DNA of 64,000 nt, taken from the NCBI RefSeq assembly GCF_022399565.1, contig NZ_JAJTUT010000006.1, positions 124,001 through 188,000 on the forward strand. The letters run 5' to 3'. The position numbers and the translations under genes were made by a program. The DNA is from Flavobacterium algicola. Lineage in GTDB: Bacteria; Bacteroidota; Bacteroidia; Flavobacteriales; Flavobacteriaceae. Shown here one piece after another: positions 40,978 to 50,900 of the stretch; the stretch's first letter is position 1, and every line of letters begins with the position of its first letter. Below the pieces are notes generated by a model. The model was given only the letters and a program-made list of their open reading frames with translations. It made no database searches and had not been told where the DNA came from.

Positions 40978-41634
40978 ATGGATGTAAAATTCGAAATTGA
41001 AAATCAAGAGTGTGAGGGTTTTGTTTGTGGTTTTAAAAATGTAGAAGATTTTAGAATTGCATTTCGGCAGAAATACAAATATATAGTTGCATTTCATGCC
41101 ACTAATTTAAGTGGTGAAGAGGTGAAATCTATTCGAAAAGAGGGACTTAAAATAGCTTCAAAAGAATTATTAGAGAGAAAAGCTATTCATAGATTTATTG
41201 TAAATGAATCTGTAGAAAAATCTAGAGAGATTGAAAAAGATATAAAGGAATGGTTTGCTACTGATGATGTTTGTGATAATAAGTTTATTACAAAGAATGA
41301 AATAAATTTTTTTATTTTAAAAAGCGACTTATTTGAACATTATCATTATTTATTATTTGGATCAGAATCCCTTTTGCCGTTAGCTGTTTATTTAGGAAAG
41401 AAGCATCGTAAATCATTTAAGCAAATATTGGTTAATTCAGGATTACATTATATCATTGAAGTGTTAATTCCAATTATTAAAACAGACGATGAATATATTG
41501 ATAGTATATATTATTTTTTTAATAAAAATTCAGATGTTCCTTTAGTTTATAATTATAATTTACCGGAAGAGTATGTTGTGAAAATTGAGGAAGTAGATAG
41601 GCCATTTGACAGACAAAATTTGATTTTAAATTAG
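40978..41634 (+). CDS. Protein of unknown function inserted between the metH halves
   Basis: 218 residues, not part of MetH. The coding sequence is AT-richer than its neighbours. Near the N-terminus YIVAFHATNLSGEEVKSIRK (His40) followed by EGLKI resembles the H-x-T...I...GL pattern at the start of ADP-ribosyltransferase-like folds. Later HYHYLLFGSESLLPLAVYLG has a conserved-looking Tyr and a GSE. I do not recognise a family and the resemblance is weak. It starts 10 bases after the metH-N stop, so it may be co-transcribed. The placement in a split housekeeping gene, together with flanking repeats, suggests a recent insertion of accessory DNA. Confidence 0.6.
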   Translation: MDVKFEIENQECEGFVCGFKNVEDFRIAFRQKYKYIVAFHATNLSGEEVKSIRKEGLKIASKELLERKAIHRFIVNESVEKSREIEKDIKEWFATDDVCDNKFITKNEINFFILKSDLFEHYHYLLFGSESLLPLAVYLGKKHRKSFKQILVNSGLHYIIEVLIPIIKTDDEYIDSIYYFFNKNSDVPLVYNYNLPEEYVVKIEEVDRPFDRQNLILN

Positions 41635-41883
41635 GAGAATATACGATAATAAGAAAACTGGATTTTATCAAGATAGCGCGAATTTGCAATCCGTGCCCCC
41701 TGCTAGCGCGAGCGTCCCGCGCGTGCCCACAAACAAAGGCATGGGAATAAGTGATTAATTTTGCTATTAAAAGAGTAGAATTAATAATAATACAAGCAAG
41801 GTAGGACGAGATTGCTTCGTACTTGGCAATGGCAAAACATAAAAAGGGTATTTTTGAATGACTAAATGATCATGATAAAACCA
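41635..41883. other. Repeat-derived non-coding gap after the inserted gene
   Basis: No gene seen. It includes a GC-rich patch at about 41685-41730 (CGTGCCCCCTGCTAGCGCGA type), and a GGACGAGATTGCTTCGTAC segment near 41813, words I associate with dispersed Flavobacterium repeats. Confidence 0.4.
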
Positions 41884-41995
41884 CTAAACCGCGTGAGGGA
41901 TAGCAGTGGAGCTCTTTTTTCTTGAATTGCCTCGGGTTTAAACCCGAGGCAATTCAAGAAAAAAAGCGGGAACGGATAGCCCGACCCGACCTTTT
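41884..41995. repeat. Palindromic element with a 50-base perfect palindrome
   Basis: Bases 41915-41964 are self-complementary without any mismatch: a half of TTTTTTCTTGAATTGCCTCG plus GGTTT followed by its exact complement. The flanks GGATAGCAGTGGAGC and AAGCGGGAACGGATAGCCCG make it, read on the minus strand, a member of the same family as 39774-39851, 45869-45952 and 18890-19045. Confidence 0.75.
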
Positions 41996-42152
41996 TTAGG
42001 AGGGACACGCCCAGAAATAGAAGTTGAAAATTACACCTACAAGGTTTTGAAAACCTAACAGGATAAGATAAAAGTTCCGTAGGAGCGATTCATATTGTAG
42101 CAACGGTCCCGAGGTTTCGGAATTAAATCGTTGATGAAAAAAAATAAAGAAA

Positions 42153-44834
42153 ATGGCAGTAGCAGAACCAAGAAGAAATTTAGTTTTATCAGGATTAGAG
42201 CCTTTGATTATAACGCCTGAAAGTGTTTTTGTAAACATTGGAGAACGTACAAATGTAACGGGTTCAAGAAAATTTCTTCGATTGATTAAAGAGGAGAAAT
42301 ACGATGAAGCGCTTAGTATTGCTAAGGAGCAAGTAGAAGGTGGGGCACAAATCATCGATATCAATATGGATGAGGGAATGCTAGACGGTGAATATGCGAT
42401 GGTGAAATTCCTGAACTTAATTGCTGCCGAACCCGATATTGCTCGTGTGCCAATTATGATTGACAGTTCGAAATGGCATATCATTGAAGAAGGTCTTAAA
42501 GTAGCGCAAGGAAAATGTGTGGTAAACTCGATTTCGTTAAAAGAAGGCGAGGAGCAATTTATACACCATGCCAAACTGATCAAACGTTACGGAGCCGCAG
42601 CGATTGTTATGGCTTTTGACGAAGTAGGACAAGCCGATAATTTTGAACGCCGAGTTGAAATTTGCCAGCGTTCATATGATATTTTGGTAAATAAAGTAGA
42701 CTTCGCACCGCAGGATATCATTTTCGATCTAAATATCTTCCCAGTAGCTACAGGGATGGAAGAGCACCGTTTGAATGCGTTGGATTTCTTTAAAGGAACA
42801 GCTTGGGTGAGAGAAAATTTACCACATGCACACATAAGTGGAGGGGTTAGTAACGTGTCTTTTTCTTTTAGAGGAAACGATACAGTGAGAGAAGCGATGC
42901 ACTCGGTTTTCTTGTACCATGCGATCAAAGCCGGAATGACTATGGGTATTGTAAACCCAGAGATGTTGACAATTTATGATGACATTCCGAAAGATTTATT
43001 GGAGCACGTTGAAGATGTGATTTTGAACCGTCGTGATGATGCTACAGAACGATTACTAGATCTTGCAGAAAATGTAAAAGGAGACGTGAAGTCGAATGAA
43101 AAAGCAATACAGGAATGGCGTTCGGGAACTTTTCAAGAGCGTATTACGCATGCCTTGGTAAAAGGTGTTGACGAATTTATAGTCGAAGATGTTGAAGAAG
43201 CAAGATTAGCAGCTACAAAACCAATTGAAGTAATCGAGATCAACTTGATGGCGGGAATGAATGTAGTTGGTGATTTGTTTGGAAGCGGAAAAATGTTTTT
43301 GCCACAAGTGGTAAAATCGGCACGTGTAATGAAAAGAGCCGTGGCGTATTTATTGCCTTATATTGAAGAATCCAAACAGGCAGGAGATAAAGAAGGGAAC
43401 GGAAAAATATTGATGGCAACCGTTAAGGGAGATGTACACGATATTGGAAAAAATATTGTTTCGGTAGTATTGGCGTGTAACAACTACGAAATCATTGATT
43501 TGGGAGTGATGGTAGCGCCAGAGAAAATTATCGCAGCAGCCATAGAGCACAATGTAGATATTATTGGGTTAAGTGGTTTGATCACGCCTTCGCTAGACGA
43601 AATGGTGTTTTTGGCCAAAGAATTGGATAAAAAAGGAAGTAAAATTCCGATTATGATTGGTGGAGCAACAACTTCTCGCGCACATACAGCCGTGAAAATT
43701 GCACCACAATACAAGTCAACTGTAGTCCATGTTAACGATGCTTCGAGAGCGGTTACGGTGGCGGGAAATTTATTAGACCAAAATAGTGAAGCGTATACGG
43801 CGGGGATCCGTGAGGATTACGACGCTTTTAGAGAGTCGTTCCTAAACCGTTCAAGAGACAAAAACTTTTTGTCAATTGAGGATGCTCGTAAAAATAAAAT
43901 GCAATTGGACTGGAATGAGTTTACACCCGTGAAACCAAAAGTAATAGGAGAGCAGATAATCGAAGTAGATTTGGATGTTTTGGTACCCTATATTGACTGG
44001 ACTCCGTTTTTTCAAACGTGGGAATTGTTTGGTAAGTACCCTGCAATCTTAACGGATGAAGTAGTTGGAGAGCAAGCAACTGCAGTTTTTGCAGATGCGC
44101 AAGAAATGTTAAAAGTGATTTTGGCCGAAAAGAAATTGCAAGCCAAAGGAATTTACGGAGTTTTTCCTGCCAACCAAGTCAATGATGATGATATTGAATT
44201 GACAGACGAAAACGGAAAACCATTGCAAACGTTCTTGACATTGCGTCAGCAATCTCAAAAAACCAAAGGAGCACCAAATATCGCTCTAGCCGATTTTATT
44301 GCACCAAAAGACAATGGTGTGGTAGATTATATGGGAGCATTTTGTGTAACCACAGGTTTTGGAGTAGACGAATGGGCGGCAGAATTTGAAAAAGATTTTG
44401 ACGATTACAACTCGATTATGGTGAAAGCCTTAGCAGACCGTTTTGCAGAAGCTTTTGCAGAATACCTACACGAAAAAGTACGTAAAGAAATTTGGGGATA
44501 TGCAGCTGATGAAACCTTGACAAATGCCGAATTGATTAAAGAAACCTATGCCGGAATTCGTCCTGCACCTGGATACCCAGCTTGTCCGGATCACTTGGAG
44601 AAACCAACAATTTGGAAATTACTGAATGTGGAAAAAGAAATCGGAGTAACGTTAACGGAAAGTATGGCCATGTGGCCGGCTTCATCGGTGTCGGGTTATT
44701 ATTTTGGAAATCCAAAGGCAAGGTATTTTGGACTGGGTAAAATAAAAGAAGACCAAGTCATCGATTACGCCAAACGTAGAAGCATCTCAACAGACAAAGC
44801 CACAAAATGGTTGAGTCCTAATATAGCAGACTAA
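42153..44834 (+). CDS. metH: Methionine synthase, folate-, cobalamin- and SAM-binding part (split MetH, C-terminal)
   Basis: 893 residues. Residues about 10-290 form the pterin-binding barrel (NIGERTNVTGSRKF; DINMDEGMLDG). Residues 295-550 form the cobalamin module, with DVHDIGKNIV supplying the His that ligates cobalt, then GLSGLITPS and IGGATTSRAHTAVKI. The rest is the reactivation domain, with RPAPGYPACPDHLEK binding SAM. It transfers methyl from methyltetrahydrofolate through B12 to homocysteine held by the N-terminal protein. The enzyme needs B12; no B12-independent MetE is in the window. metF, which supplies the substrate, follows directly. Confidence 0.95.
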   Translation: MAVAEPRRNLVLSGLEPLIITPESVFVNIGERTNVTGSRKFLRLIKEEKYDEALSIAKEQVEGGAQIIDINMDEGMLDGEYAMVKFLNLIAAEPDIARVPIMIDSSKWHIIEEGLKVAQGKCVVNSISLKEGEEQFIHHAKLIKRYGAAAIVMAFDEVGQADNFERRVEICQRSYDILVNKVDFAPQDIIFDLNIFPVATGMEEHRLNALDFFKGTAWVRENLPHAHISGGVSNVSFSFRGNDTVREAMHSVFLYHAIKAGMTMGIVNPEMLTIYDDIPKDLLEHVEDVILNRRDDATERLLDLAENVKGDVKSNEKAIQEWRSGTFQERITHALVKGVDEFIVEDVEEARLAATKPIEVIEINLMAGMNVVGDLFGSGKMFLPQVVKSARVMKRAVAYLLPYIEESKQAGDKEGNGKILMATVKGDVHDIGKNIVSVVLACNNYEIIDLGVMVAPEKIIAAAIEHNVDIIGLSGLITPSLDEMVFLAKELDKKGSKIPIMIGGATTSRAHTAVKIAPQYKSTVVHVNDASRAVTVAGNLLDQNSEAYTAGIREDYDAFRESFLNRSRDKNFLSIEDARKNKMQLDWNEFTPVKPKVIGEQIIEVDLDVLVPYIDWTPFFQTWELFGKYPAILTDEVVGEQATAVFADAQEMLKVILAEKKLQAKGIYGVFPANQVNDDDIELTDENGKPLQTFLTLRQQSQKTKGAPNIALADFIAPKDNGVVDYMGAFCVTTGFGVDEWAAEFEKDFDDYNSIMVKALADRFAEAFAEYLHEKVRKEIWGYAADETLTNAELIKETYAGIRPAPGYPACPDHLEKPTIWKLLNVEKEIGVTLTESMAMWPASSVSGYYFGNPKARYFGLGKIKEDQVIDYAKRRSISTDKATKWLSPNIAD

Positions 44835-44843
44835 ATGATTTAT

Positions 44844-44878
44844 GATTGTTGATTAACGAAATTAGATTTCAGATTTCA
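44844..44878 (+). repeat. Degenerate GATT/CAGATTT intergenic repeat
   Basis: GATTGTTGATTAACGAAATT followed by AGATTTCAGATTT resembles GATTGTAGATTAACGATTTT at 30445. Both sit in met gene gaps. Confidence 0.5.
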
Positions 44879-44913
44879 ACGCATAACTCATAATTTATAA
44901 CATATAAGTCAGA

Positions 44914-45867
44914 ATGAAAGTAACACAACATTTAGAAAATGCCAAAGGAAAACCGTTGTTCTCCTTCGAAATTGTTCCCCCTCAAAAAGGGAGTAACATT
45001 AAGGATTTGTATAGCAACATAGACCCTTTGATGGAGTTTAAACCACCGTTTATTGACGTAACAACTTCGAGAGAAGAGTTTGTTTATATCGAAAAAGACG
45101 GACTTTTTGACCGTCGTATTACTCGTATGCGTCCAGGTACGGTTGGAATTTGTGCTTCTATTCAACATAAATATGGAGTAGATGCCATTCCGCACGTATT
45201 GTGTGGTGGTTTTACCAAAGAAGAAACAGAGTATTTATTGGTAGATTGTCATTATTTGAATATCGACAACTTGGTAGCCCTGCGTGGTGACCCAATGAAG
45301 GGGGAGAAATACTTTGAACCTTGCAAAGGAGGAAATAGTTACGCAATTGATTTGGTAAAACAAATCAAAGCCATGAATGCAGGACAGTTTTTGCATGATA
45401 GTTTACCAATGGAAAATGCACCTGACTTTTGTGTGGGGGTCGCGGGTTACCCAGAAAAACATATCGAAGCACCTAGCTTGGAAGCCGATTTGAAACGTTT
45501 GAAAGAAAAAGTAGATGCAGGAGCAGATTACATCGTGACCCAAATGTTTTTTGACAACCAACGTTATTTCAGATTCGTAGAAGCTGCCAGAGCAATCGGA
45601 ATTACTGTGCCAATTATTCCAGGGATAAAACCTGTAGCTGTCAAACGTCATTTGCAGTTATTGCCACAAGTTTTTTGGTTAGACATGCCAGAGAGTTTGA
45701 TTAACGATATCGAAAACGCCAAAGACAATGTAGCCGTTCGTCAGATAGGAGTTGAGTTTGCCGTGCAACAATCCAAAGAGTTAATCGAATATGGAGCGCC
45801 GTGCGTTCACTATTATTCTATGGGAAAATCAGATAATATCTATAATATCGCTAGTCAAGTTTTTTAG
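44914..45867 (+). CDS. metF: Methylenetetrahydrofolate reductase
   Basis: 317 residues, a flavin TIM barrel. FSFEIVPPQKG carries the catalytic Glu; NLVALRGDPMKGE binds FAD, and GVAGYPEKHIEAPS and DYIVTQMFFDNQRYFRFVEAA are family signatures. It reduces methylenetetrahydrofolate to methyltetrahydrofolate for MetH in the cytosol. It lies 79 bases after the MetH part in the same direction and is the last gene of the sulfur and methionine supercluster. A palindromic repeat and then a strong terminator follow. Confidence 0.96.
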   Translation: MKVTQHLENAKGKPLFSFEIVPPQKGSNIKDLYSNIDPLMEFKPPFIDVTTSREEFVYIEKDGLFDRRITRMRPGTVGICASIQHKYGVDAIPHVLCGGFTKEETEYLLVDCHYLNIDNLVALRGDPMKGEKYFEPCKGGNSYAIDLVKQIKAMNAGQFLHDSLPMENAPDFCVGVAGYPEKHIEAPSLEADLKRLKEKVDAGADYIVTQMFFDNQRYFRFVEAARAIGITVPIIPGIKPVAVKRHLQLLPQVFWLDMPESLINDIENAKDNVAVRQIGVEFAVQQSKELIEYGAPCVHYYSMGKSDNIYNIASQVF

Positions 45868-45868
45868 G

Positions 45869-45952
45869 AGCTTATTCCAGCTATCCGCTATATCTTTTTC
45901 TGGTTAAAAAAAAACCAGAAAAAGGATGCCGCTTCTATCTGGGCTAGGGCAT
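45869..45952. repeat. REP-like palindromic element
   Basis: GCTATCCGCTATATCTTTTT, then CTGGTT with A-run and AACCAG, then AAAAAGGATGCCGCTTCTATC and GGGCTAGGGC. The stem TCTTTTTCTGGTT / AACCAGAAAAAGGA is nearly perfect. It is a sister copy of 39774-39851. Confidence 0.7.
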
Positions 45953-45987
45953 CTAAATTCACAAGAATGTTTGGTTTATTACCTCAT

Positions 45988-46026
45988 AAAAAAAGCATCG
46001 TTTCTCGAGAAACGATGCTTTTTTGT
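45988..46026 (+). terminator. Terminator after metF
   Basis: AAAAGCATCGTTTCTC pairs perfectly with GAGAAACGATGCTTTT, with a T-run. Confidence 0.9.
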
Positions 46027-46094
46027 TTTAAGTATTTGTCTGGTAATTACAAAATATGAATTGTTATTAAAGTGTCATCGAAAGAAAAAACAAT

Positions 46095-46793
46095 TTATTC
46101 TTTTACAAATTTGTAAACTGAAATACCTTCTTTAGACTTTAAATTTAGAAAATAAACACCTTTTTCTAATTTAGACACATTTACTTCAGAGTTACTTGAA
46201 GTTGTATTTATAACTCTTTGACCTTGCACGTTCATGACTGCGACATTTTCGATTAAGCTAGTAGTGCTAGCAAAATGCAACACATCATTTACAGGATTAG
46301 GGTATACAACAAATTTATTATTTGTTACTATTGAATTGGTCCCTAGCGTGGTGCTTTGCACATCACCGCTTAATATAGCATTTACTGAAGTTAAATTACC
46401 GCCACATTTCGCTCCAGTCAATGAAGCGTTTTCTACCCAATTACCAAGATTTACGTCGGGAGGCTTAGGTAGTGAAGCCGATGAGTTCGAATAAATTAAA
46501 AATGTATCCGTAAAATCACCATTTCCTGAATCGGCGATAAATTCCCAACTCGCTGTAACTACATTGTATTTAAGCATAAATTCACACGTTCCTAGTCCTC
46601 CACAATCTTGGAGTCCATCTACTGGGGTAGTCTTGTAGAAATTTCTACCGGTTTCATCTGTCCCCGCATAATTAAATATGAAGTTTTGATCATCAAATAA
46701 GTTGTGGCAACCGTTAAATGTAATGGTTTGACTTTGCATCATTGCAAATGACAACATTACTATACTAAATATTATTTTTTTTAGTTCTCTCAT
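46095..46793 (-). CDS. Secreted protein with type A type IX secretion sorting domain
   Basis: 232 residues. The signal peptide (about 1-21, ending MMQSQ) is followed by an all-beta domain with a Cys-containing middle (DCGGLGTCEF). The last 75 residues are a type A C-terminal sorting domain: YPNPVNDVLHF, then VMNVQGQRVI, and LEKGVYFLNLKSKEGISVYKFVK at the end. Type IX secretion exports it and it is then fixed to the surface or released. The middle part is not recognised. It starts five bases after the upstream phage-collar-like gene and is probably its co-transcribed partner. Confidence 0.85.
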   Translation of the reverse strand: MRELKKIIFSIVMLSFAMMQSQTITFNGCHNLFDDQNFIFNYAGTDETGRNFYKTTPVDGLQDCGGLGTCEFMLKYNVVTASWEFIADSGNGDFTDTFLIYSNSSASLPKPPDVNLGNWVENASLTGAKCGGNLTSVNAILSGDVQSTTLGTNSIVTNNKFVVYPNPVNDVLHFASTTSLIENVAVMNVQGQRVINTTSSNSEVNVSKLEKGVYFLNLKSKEGISVYKFVKE

Positions 46794-46798
46794 AATAT

Positions 46799-47386
46799 TT
46801 AGTTTCTTGATGGAAATATTCCCGTTAAGGAAATGATAAATTGCACCGTTCCGTATGGTTGCATATTATTAACGGATTGGCCTCCACCTGTACTATTAAT
46901 CATATCACTATTCATAATAACAGTATTAGTTGTACTTGAGGAATACTCTTTGTCTAACAATTTTGTATTTGCAGGTAATGCGTTTGTTGGGACGTTTGTG
47001 TTTCCGTCGTCTTTTATTGCATTTACAGTATGGGTATGTGCAGGCATTTGTGCGGTGGTAAGCACATTGGTCTCAGTGCCACCTTGCTTACCTTGTATTC
47101 TGTTGGTTAAGCCAGGCCCATTTCCGGGGTGCATTGGTACTCTCCCCCTTAAATCAGGGAGTGCAAAAGTGGTTAATCCATCGCCCCCGTAGTTAGTACC
47201 TAATAAGGAAAATAATGCTGTGTTTTGTGAGATAGGTAATAATTGTCCGTCACATAATGCCCAATTTCGAGGCGCAAAAGTACCGGCAAACATTCTAATT
47301 TCGCCAAGGAAAGCTTCTTGAGAATATGTTTTTACAGACGAAAGACTAATAAAGGCGATTAAAAACAAAAAAGTAATTTTTTTCAT
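46799..47386 (-). CDS. Secreted tail-collar domain protein
   Basis: 195 residues with a signal peptide (residues 1-22, ending TYSQ). The remainder is a phage tail-collar/microcystin-dependent-protein type domain: GEIRMFAGTFAPRNWALCDG, then LLPISQNTALFSLLGTNYGG and LPDLRGRVPMHPG, and a histidine pair in MPAHTHTV. Phage versions end tail fibres and have no signal peptide; bacterial ones with signal peptides are exported and of unknown role. No other phage gene is near, so this is not prophage debris but part of a two-gene secreted unit with the sorting-domain protein downstream. Confidence 0.85.
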   Translation of the reverse strand: MKKITFLFLIAFISLSSVKTYSQEAFLGEIRMFAGTFAPRNWALCDGQLLPISQNTALFSLLGTNYGGDGLTTFALPDLRGRVPMHPGNGPGLTNRIQGKQGGTETNVLTTAQMPAHTHTVNAIKDDGNTNVPTNALPANTKLLDKEYSSSTTNTVIMNSDMINSTGGGQSVNNMQPYGTVQFIISLTGIFPSRN

Positions 47387-47986
47387 GTTATAATTTTTTA
47401 AATTTGGAATCCCTAATTTCGATCTTTTTTTTTAAAAATCCAAAATGATGCTAGCTAGGTCCAAGTTATAGTGAGCCGAATTATGTTCTAATTACATGAT
47501 TACAGTGCTGCATAATTACTACATTTTAAATAAATTAGAAAAAATAAATTGCTGTATTCATTGTGGGATTTTTATTGACTTAAAGCTCAAAATTCAATAT
47601 TAAAGGGAGGAAATAATGATTATTACTTTCATTTCCTAAAATTTCGATTCTAATTTTGAGTTCATATTAACTTTTAATTTGTCTACATAGAGGAGAGTTT
47701 TTCTTTTTTTATATTAAACACCAAATATTTTCTTTTTTTTCACAACGTCCGTAGTCGACTACAAGACTTCTTTCTAATTTTTAGTATATAATGCAGTACT
47801 TTTCATTGTCGAAATCATTTATTCGCCTTCATTTGCAGTTTAATTAGTAGATATATACAGTATAATCAAATTTTGAACCTGTATTAAAAAATCCGTTCAC
47901 AGATTATTATGACCCATTGGCTTGAATTTTTCGAAAAATAATTTTTTATAAACTAGTTTTAGTAGGTATAATTTAAGGCTATTATT
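47387..47986. other. AT-rich intergenic gap without a recognised gene
   Basis: Six hundred bases between divergent genes for secreted proteins. I see no coding frame, RNA gene or clean promoter. T-rich stretches occur at 47420-47440 and 47700-47740. Confidence 0.5.
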
Positions 47987-50900
47987 GTGAAGTTTCAATT
48001 CTCTCTATTTTTTCTAGTAAATCTGTTTTTCTTCGTTCCCTGTGAGGCTCAGTTGTGTACGGGTAGTCTTGGGGACCCTGTTGTTAATATCGATTTTGGT
48101 TCAGGTGTAGGGCGTGGGGCGGCATTAGGTTCAGCAATTACGGCTTATACCAATGTCACATCGGGCAGGTTGGATGAGGGACAGTATACTATCTATAATG
48201 CCACAACAGGTTTACGAGATAATGCGTGGCACACGACTGCAGATCATACTGGAAATACAAATGGCTATATGATGATTGTAAATGCATCATTACTCGCAAC
48301 AGAAGGAATCTTTTATACAAAAACCGTAAGTGATCTTTGCCCAGGCACTACTTATGAATTTTCAGCTTGGTTAATGAATCTTATGACTTTTACTTCTGTA
48401 AATCCGAACGTAACTTTCAGAGTTAGTACTACGGGTGGAACGGTGTTAGGTACCTATAATACAGGAGAACTACCAGTAACCTCTTCTGCAACTTGGAAGC
48501 AGTTTGGCTTTTATTTTACAATGGGATCGGAGTCTGAGGTGGTTATTACAGTTCTTAATAATGCTCTTGGCGCAATACCCGGTAATGATTTGGCTTTAGA
48601 TGATATTATATTTAGAGCTTGTGGGGCGACAATTACTTCAACTATTAAAGATAAATCTGCTACAAGTTTAGAAATCTGTGAAAACGAATCGAAGTTAATT
48701 ACTTTGTCAGGTGTCGCTTCATCGTCTTCTTATACAACTGCAGGTTATCAGTGGCAGAATAGTGTAGATAATGGGGTTTCTTGGTTGGATATTGCTGCTG
48801 CAACAAATCAAAGCTATTCTTTTTCCACGGCAGGTTCTGGAATATATAAATACCGCTTGGCAATGGCCGAAGCCTCGAATATCATGTCGTCAAATTGTCG
48901 TGTTTATTCTAACGAAATTACCATTACAGTAAAGTCCAGTCCCTTGGCTCCAGTGGTTCAGGTTACACAGCCCACCTGCGACGCCCCTTCAGGATCGATT
49001 TTAATTACGAGTATTCTAAATGCTACGTATAGTATAGACAACAGTAATTACCAATCTTCAAATTTATTTACAGGACTTGCTGGAGGAAATTATAATGTGA
49101 CCGTTAAAAGTGGAAACTGTAATTCTGTGGTTAAAGTTGTTTCTATAAATTCAGTTGCATCCTCAAACGCGCAACCTACTGTTTCCATTGTTCAGCCAGT
49201 GATTTGCACCAATCCGTACGGAACAGTTACAATTACGAGTCCTGATTATGAATACAGTTTTGATAATGGATTAACTTGGCAAGGAAGTCCGGTGAAGACA
49301 GGTCTCGCTATTGGTGATTATATAGTTTTGACTCGCAATAGCTCTTTATGTCAGACGCAACCAATTGTAGCTTCCATTATTGCCCCACCAGGTTATCCGC
49401 CTAGTCCGACGTTGATCGTTATGCAACCCAATTGTTTAAGCGATCGGGGTACAATTACTGTTTCGGATGTTGCATCGTCATATAGCTTTGATGGAGGTAC
49501 TACATGGGGTAGTGCAAGCACTATTGATAACTTAACTCCGGGGATGTATAAGGTTGTTATTAAAAATGCACTTGGCTGCAGTTCTCTGGTTTCAAATGAT
49601 GTTTTGATAGCTGCTTATAAAAATGATGAACCTTTACCAGAAGTAAGTACAGCAGTAAGTTTTTGCGCAATTGACAATAAATTGCTAAGTGATATTCCGA
49701 TTACGGGAACAAATATAAAATGGTATACGTCTCAAACAGCGATTGTTCCATTGGTAGAAAATACCATCCTTACCAATACTACGTATTATGTTGCGCAAAC
49801 GGTAGATGTATGTGAAAGTATTCGTGTTCCTGTTACTATTTCGATTCAAAGCACTCCAAGTCCCACTGGAATTGCGGTGCAAAATTTTTGCACTACTCAG
49901 AAAGCGACAGTATCATTTTTCGAAACTTCTGCTATTTCGGTAGTATGGTACGCAGACGCCATCACAAGTTCAAATTTAGCAGCAGATACAAAATTGGTAG
50001 ATGGTGCGACGTATTATGCATCACAAACTGTTGGAGGCTGCGAAAGTATTGGTAGACTGGCAGTTTCTGCTGCAATTAGTACCCCAAATATTCTAATCAA
50101 TGATGTTTCAGATTCATTATGTGACAACTTGAATGACGGAATGGAAAAGGTTGACCTGACTAGTTATAAATCTTTTATTACGAATGATGCGTCTGCAATA
50201 GTTCGTTTTTATAATTCACCTTTATCAGCTGAAAACGAAAATTCTTTTGATGAAATTAGTACAAGTAGTAATTATGAACTAGCAGTGGGAACGACTACAT
50301 TATACGCTAGAGTCGATTCGAATGACAAATGTTTTCAAATAGCAAAATTGGTTTTGACCTTATTTGATACTCCACGAATTGCGATAGCCGATACGGTTCC
50401 GATTTGTGAAAACGAGAGTGTTCTAGTTGATGCAGGTAGCAGTTTTGATAGTTACTTATGGTCAACTTTAGAAACAACTTCAGCTATTGTAATAACAAGT
50501 CCGGGAGTTTATTCTGTCACCGTAACAAAAAATAATGGAACAATTATTTGTTCTACATTAAAAGAATTCACAGTTGCTTTGTCAAACAGCGCTGTTATAA
50601 ATACTATTGATATCGTTGACTGGACGGACAATCAAAATTCAGTTTCGATTTATTTAGCTCCATCAAGTATTGGGAATTACGAGTATTCAATAGATGGAAT
50701 TAATTATCAAGATAGTGCAGTTTTCCAAGAGTTAATAAGTGGAACATATACAGTCTTTGTAAGGGATAAGAATGGATGTGGTATTGTAACCCAAGAGGTG
50801 TATATATTAAATTACCCTAAATTCTTTACTCCAAACGGTGATGGTTTTAATGACAAGTGGTCAGTTCAACTCTCTCAGGTAGAGGAGGGTTTGAAAACTG

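Noticed and set aside
41996..42583. 195-residue minus-strand frame over the start of metH
   Set aside because: Mostly antisense to conserved MetH sequence, Ser/Phe-rich, and no support from motifs.
46799..47386. Prophage remnant suggested by the tail-collar domain
   Set aside because: The protein has a signal peptide, its neighbours are secreted host proteins, and no other phage gene, integrase or attachment site is seen.
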